The translations under genes and the position numbers were made by a program. Below, in pieces: positions 61,861-64,000 of a DNA stretch of 64,000 bases. The notes beneath the pieces are model-generated. The model did not search any database, had not been told where the DNA came from, and saw only the letters and a program-made list of their open reading frames with translations. The stretch's first letter is position 1; each line of letters starts with the position of its first letter. The DNA comes from Bacteroidales bacterium (GTDB lineage: Bacteria > Bacteroidota > Bacteroidia > Bacteroidales > F082). Location of the stretch: the NCBI GenBank assembly GCA_024710405.1, contig JANJUV010000007.1:1-64000 (forward strand), written 5' to 3'.

Positions 61861-61888
61861 GACCCGGCTAAACCGGGTCTTTTTTTTT
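61861..61888 (+). terminator. Rho-independent terminator after rplT
   Basis: GACCCGG (61861-61867) pairs with CCGGGTC (61873-61879) around CTAAA and is followed by T residues to 61888. Confidence 0.93.
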
Positions 61889-61923
61889 CTGTTCACCCCT
61901 TAAAGCCTGTATCACTCACCAAA

Positions 61924-63297
61924 TCAGCTAATCCCAAACTTTTTTAGTCTTCGGTCGAGCGACTGCCATGAAATATTGAGCAATGCGGCTGCTTTTGACT
62001 TGTTGTTGCCAGTTTTAAGAAGCGCCTTTTCTATAAGCCGTTGCTCTGCCAACTCCAGGTCCATGATTTCTTCCTGCTGCTTTCGGATAAGGCTCACCTT
62101 CCGGCCGGATATGCCCGGAAAATGTCGTGGCAGCAATTCATGACCTTCGCATAGTATCATTGCCCTTTCAATCATATTTTTCAATTCACGTATGTTCCCG
62201 GGGTAAGAATAGTTCAGTAGCAAATCCTCCGCTTCATTACTTATTCTATTAATTCTTTTGCCCATAGCAGTTGAGAAATGATCAATAAAATACCTATATA
62301 TTAATGGTATGTCCTCTGTTCGCTCCCGAAGGGGAGGCAAATGAATTATGAAAGTGCTCAAACGGTGATAAAGGTCAAGTCTGAATTGTTTCTCTTCGGC
62401 CATTTTTTCAAGTGTCTGATTAGATGCTGCAATAACCCTTACATCAATCTCGATGCTTTTTTGTGAACCCACCGGGTTTATTTTCCTATCTTCCAATACC
62501 CTGAGAATTTTTGCTTGCTGACTCAACGGCATATCACCAATCTCATCTAAAAAAAGTGTTCCTTTGTGTGCTGCCTCAAACCATCCTTTTCGGTCTTCAA
62601 TCGAGCCTGTAAATGATCCGCGCCGATGCCCAAAAAACTCGCTCTCGAACAAACTGTCAGAAATAGCGGAGCAGTTGACAGAATGAAAAAGAAATCTGTT
62701 TCTGTTACTTAACCTATGTATGCCGTGGGCAACCAATTCCTTACCTGTGCCGCTTTCTCCGGTAATTAAAACAGAAGTATTGTCTGTCTTAGACACTTTA
62801 TGCATCAATTCCAGAATCTGATTCATGACATTGCTTTTGCCAACCATAACAGGATCTCCTGCACCCGGATGTAGCCTTTCAGAAAGCAACCTTACACTGC
62901 TGCTGACAACCTCAAGTTGTCTGTTTAAATCAATATACCTCTTTGATCGCTGTATCGCAAAAGTGATCTCACTTAATCTGAACGGCTTTGGAAAAAAATC
63001 AATGGCACCTAGTCGCATTGCTTCAATTACACTGCTCATATCGCCATGTCCACTGATCATGATAACCTCAGTCTGATGGCCCGATTCCTTTATACTTTTC
63101 AGCACCTCCAAACCACTTATCTGAGGAAGCTTGATGTCAACAATGGCTACATCAATCTGATGAGATTCTAACATTTCAAAGGCTTCTTCAGGTGTAGATG
63201 CCTCAAATACCAGATTACCGTTCTTGACAAGAAACTCCGAAATCTCTTCCCTGACGCGTTTCTCATCATCCAATACCAATATACTTATCGGATTCAT
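61924..63297 (-). CDS. Sigma-54-dependent response regulator, NtrC family
   Basis: A 457-residue regulator with a receiver domain (phospho-acceptor D54 in IVDIKLP, K104 in FPKPFR), an AAA+ sigma-54 activation domain (about 150-380) and a Fis-type helix-turn-helix at the end (NKSKAAALLNISWQSLDRRLKK). Walker A is GESGTGKE from G180. The loop that contacts sigma-54, normally GAFTGA, reads GSFTGS (227-232). GTLFLDEIGDMP is Walker B. It lies 4 bases after the histidine kinase on the same strand. Target genes are not shown. Confidence 0.94.
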   Translation of the reverse strand: MNPISILVLDDEKRVREEISEFLVKNGNLVFEASTPEEAFEMLESHQIDVAIVDIKLPQISGLEVLKSIKESGHQTEVIMISGHGDMSSVIEAMRLGAIDFFPKPFRLSEITFAIQRSKRYIDLNRQLEVVSSSVRLLSERLHPGAGDPVMVGKSNVMNQILELMHKVSKTDNTSVLITGESGTGKELVAHGIHRLSNRNRFLFHSVNCSAISDSLFESEFFGHRRGSFTGSIEDRKGWFEAAHKGTLFLDEIGDMPLSQQAKILRVLEDRKINPVGSQKSIEIDVRVIAASNQTLEKMAEEKQFRLDLYHRLSTFIIHLPPLRERTEDIPLIYRYFIDHFSTAMGKRINRISNEAEDLLLNYSYPGNIRELKNMIERAMILCEGHELLPRHFPGISGRKVSLIRKQQEEIMDLELAEQRLIEKALLKTGNNKSKAAALLNISWQSLDRRLKKFGIS

Positions 63298-63301
63298 GTG
63301 C

Positions 63302-64000
63302 CTATTCTTTAAATTCGGGTAAAGTTATGGTTAGCCGGGTAAAAACACCTATCTCGCTTTGGGCTTCAATATCTCCCATCATTTCTTTTACAATCCCATA
63401 GGAAATCGAAAGGCCCAGCCCGGTTCCTTCTTCATCCTTCTTGGTACTGAAAAACGGGTCAAAAATTCTGTCTATATATTCTTTGTCAATTCCGGTGCCA
63501 TTATCTTCAATCTCCAGCTTCAATTTTCCTTCTGATCCCCACGACCTTATTTTTATTTTTTTTCTAAACTCACTTCCTGTCTCTTGCGCCTTTTTCTCCA
63601 CCGCATACCGTGCATTGCTGAGTATGTTCAACACCACCTGCTCCATTTTAATTCTGTTGCCCAAAAAGTTTGTATGAAGCCTGTCAAGACTGATTATTAA
63701 ATCAATGTGATGATTAATATACAACCTGTTAACCAATGATAATGCATTGTTAACAACCTGAACAAGACTAACTGTCTCATGTGTTGCTTCCTTCTGATCA
63801 CGGGAGAAAACCCGTATATGGTTAATAATATTCTTGATACGATCAATGTCTTCAAACATCAGATTCAACTTGCTGCTGATATATTCGTCCGTGAGTCCTT
63901 TGTTAGCTTGCTCAAAAAGGATGTTATCCAGACTCATCGAAAGTCCGCCGAGGGGTTGGTTGATCTCATGCGCAATACCGGCAGCAAGTTCGCCTAGTGA
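63302..64000 (-). CDS. Histidine kinase, C-terminal part (cut by the window edge)
   Basis: The frame runs open to the right edge of the window, so only the last 232 residues are seen. The H-box ELAAGIAHEINQPLGGL, with the phospho-acceptor His, lies at the edge. The catalytic ATPase domain follows with N-box NILSNARYAV, G1 IEDNGTGID, F-box FDPFFSTKKDEEGTGLGLS, ending in ITLPEF. The pattern is of the NtrB/AtoS class. It precedes the NtrC-like gene by 4 bases, forming a two-component pair. The sensor domain lies outside the window. Confidence 0.92.
   Translation of the reverse strand, partial: SLGELAAGIAHEINQPLGGLSMSLDNILFEQANKGLTDEYISSKLNLMFEDIDRIKNIINHIRVFSRDQKEATHETVSLVQVVNNALSLVNRLYINHHIDLIISLDRLHTNFLGNRIKMEQVVLNILSNARYAVEKKAQETGSEFRKKIKIRSWGSEGKLKLEIEDNGTGIDKEYIDRIFDPFFSTKKDEEGTGLGLSISYGIVKEMMGDIEAQSEIGVFTRLTITLPEFKE

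Noticed and set aside
1-64000. CRISPR arrays, insertion sequences, prophage, rRNA
   Set aside because: No regularly spaced direct repeats, transposase or phage genes, or rRNA sequence were seen.

Overview
ORGANISM. The window looks like chromosomal DNA of a Bacteroidota bacterium, probably class Bacteroidia. Three things in the sequence support this. Many genes are preceded by the Bacteroidota -7 promoter element TAnnTTTG, and the rpmE2 gene has the complete TTTG-N19-TAnnTTTG form. Two secreted proteins end in a C-terminal domain resembling the type IX secretion sorting signal. Gene content is typical of the phylum: FeoA-FeoB fusion, serC-serA-DUF1015 cluster, zinc-free L31, DUF3078, DUF5063, GlmU-like protein and a long S1. 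There is no rRNA, CRISPR array, insertion sequence or phage module, so this is core genome and not an island. LAYOUT. 1-581 holds no convincing gene, only an inverted-repeat element. 582-10758: M1 aminopeptidase, ychF, rpsA, rnz-nth, bcp-recA and a TPR lipoprotein. 10764-17218: a REC-Hpt phosphorelay pair, feoAB, a divergent DUF5063/GreA-like pair with crossed promoters, and an outer-membrane barrel protein. 17382-22335: a four-gene minus-strand nucleotide-sugar operon (ugd, uxs, rfbD, phosphohexomutase). 22449-28025: DUF3078 protein, S9 peptidase lipoprotein, secreted glycosidase. 28213-28286: tRNA-Met. 28533-34228: DUF1573 protein, aminotransferase, NamZ-like protein, LolC-like permease, MFS protein. 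34275-42336: a seven-gene, tightly packed minus-strand operon (class III aminotransferase, gamma-glutamyltransferase, secreted peptidylarginine-deiminase-like protein, aat, nucleoside deaminase, sirtuin, serine hydrolase). 42419-44717: SDR, hypothetical protein, xerD. 44802-48753: the serine-synthesis operon serC-serA-four-helix protein-DUF1015-small winged helix. 48893-58604: LuxC-like reductase, rpmE2, GlmU-like protein, lon plus a flavodoxin-fold oxidoreductase, a second M1 peptidase with a sorting domain, and an orphan oligopeptide-binding lipoprotein. 58655-61833: thrS-infC-rpmI-rplT. 61924-64000: an NtrC-type regulator and the end of its histidine kinase, cut by the window edge. HOW THE GENES FIT TOGETHER. 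Several products support growth on external protein or peptide: two M1 peptidases, S9 peptidase, GGT, arginine deiminase, oligopeptide-binding protein and aminotransferases. The sugar operon would make UDP-glucuronate and UDP-xylose for surface glycans. MOST INTERESTING. (a) a PPAD-like secreted deiminase inside a seven-gene operon; (b) DUF1015, with a ParB/SerK-like DGHHR motif, clustered with serA/serC but without serB; (c) crossed, near-leaderless promoters at 14746-14776, and back-to-back -7 boxes in a palindrome at 42347-42364; (d) infC with an apparent ATT/ATA start; (e) a 9-codon leader ORF overlapping the rpsA start. No wholly new multi-gene system is evident. All calls were made by reading; no database was searched.
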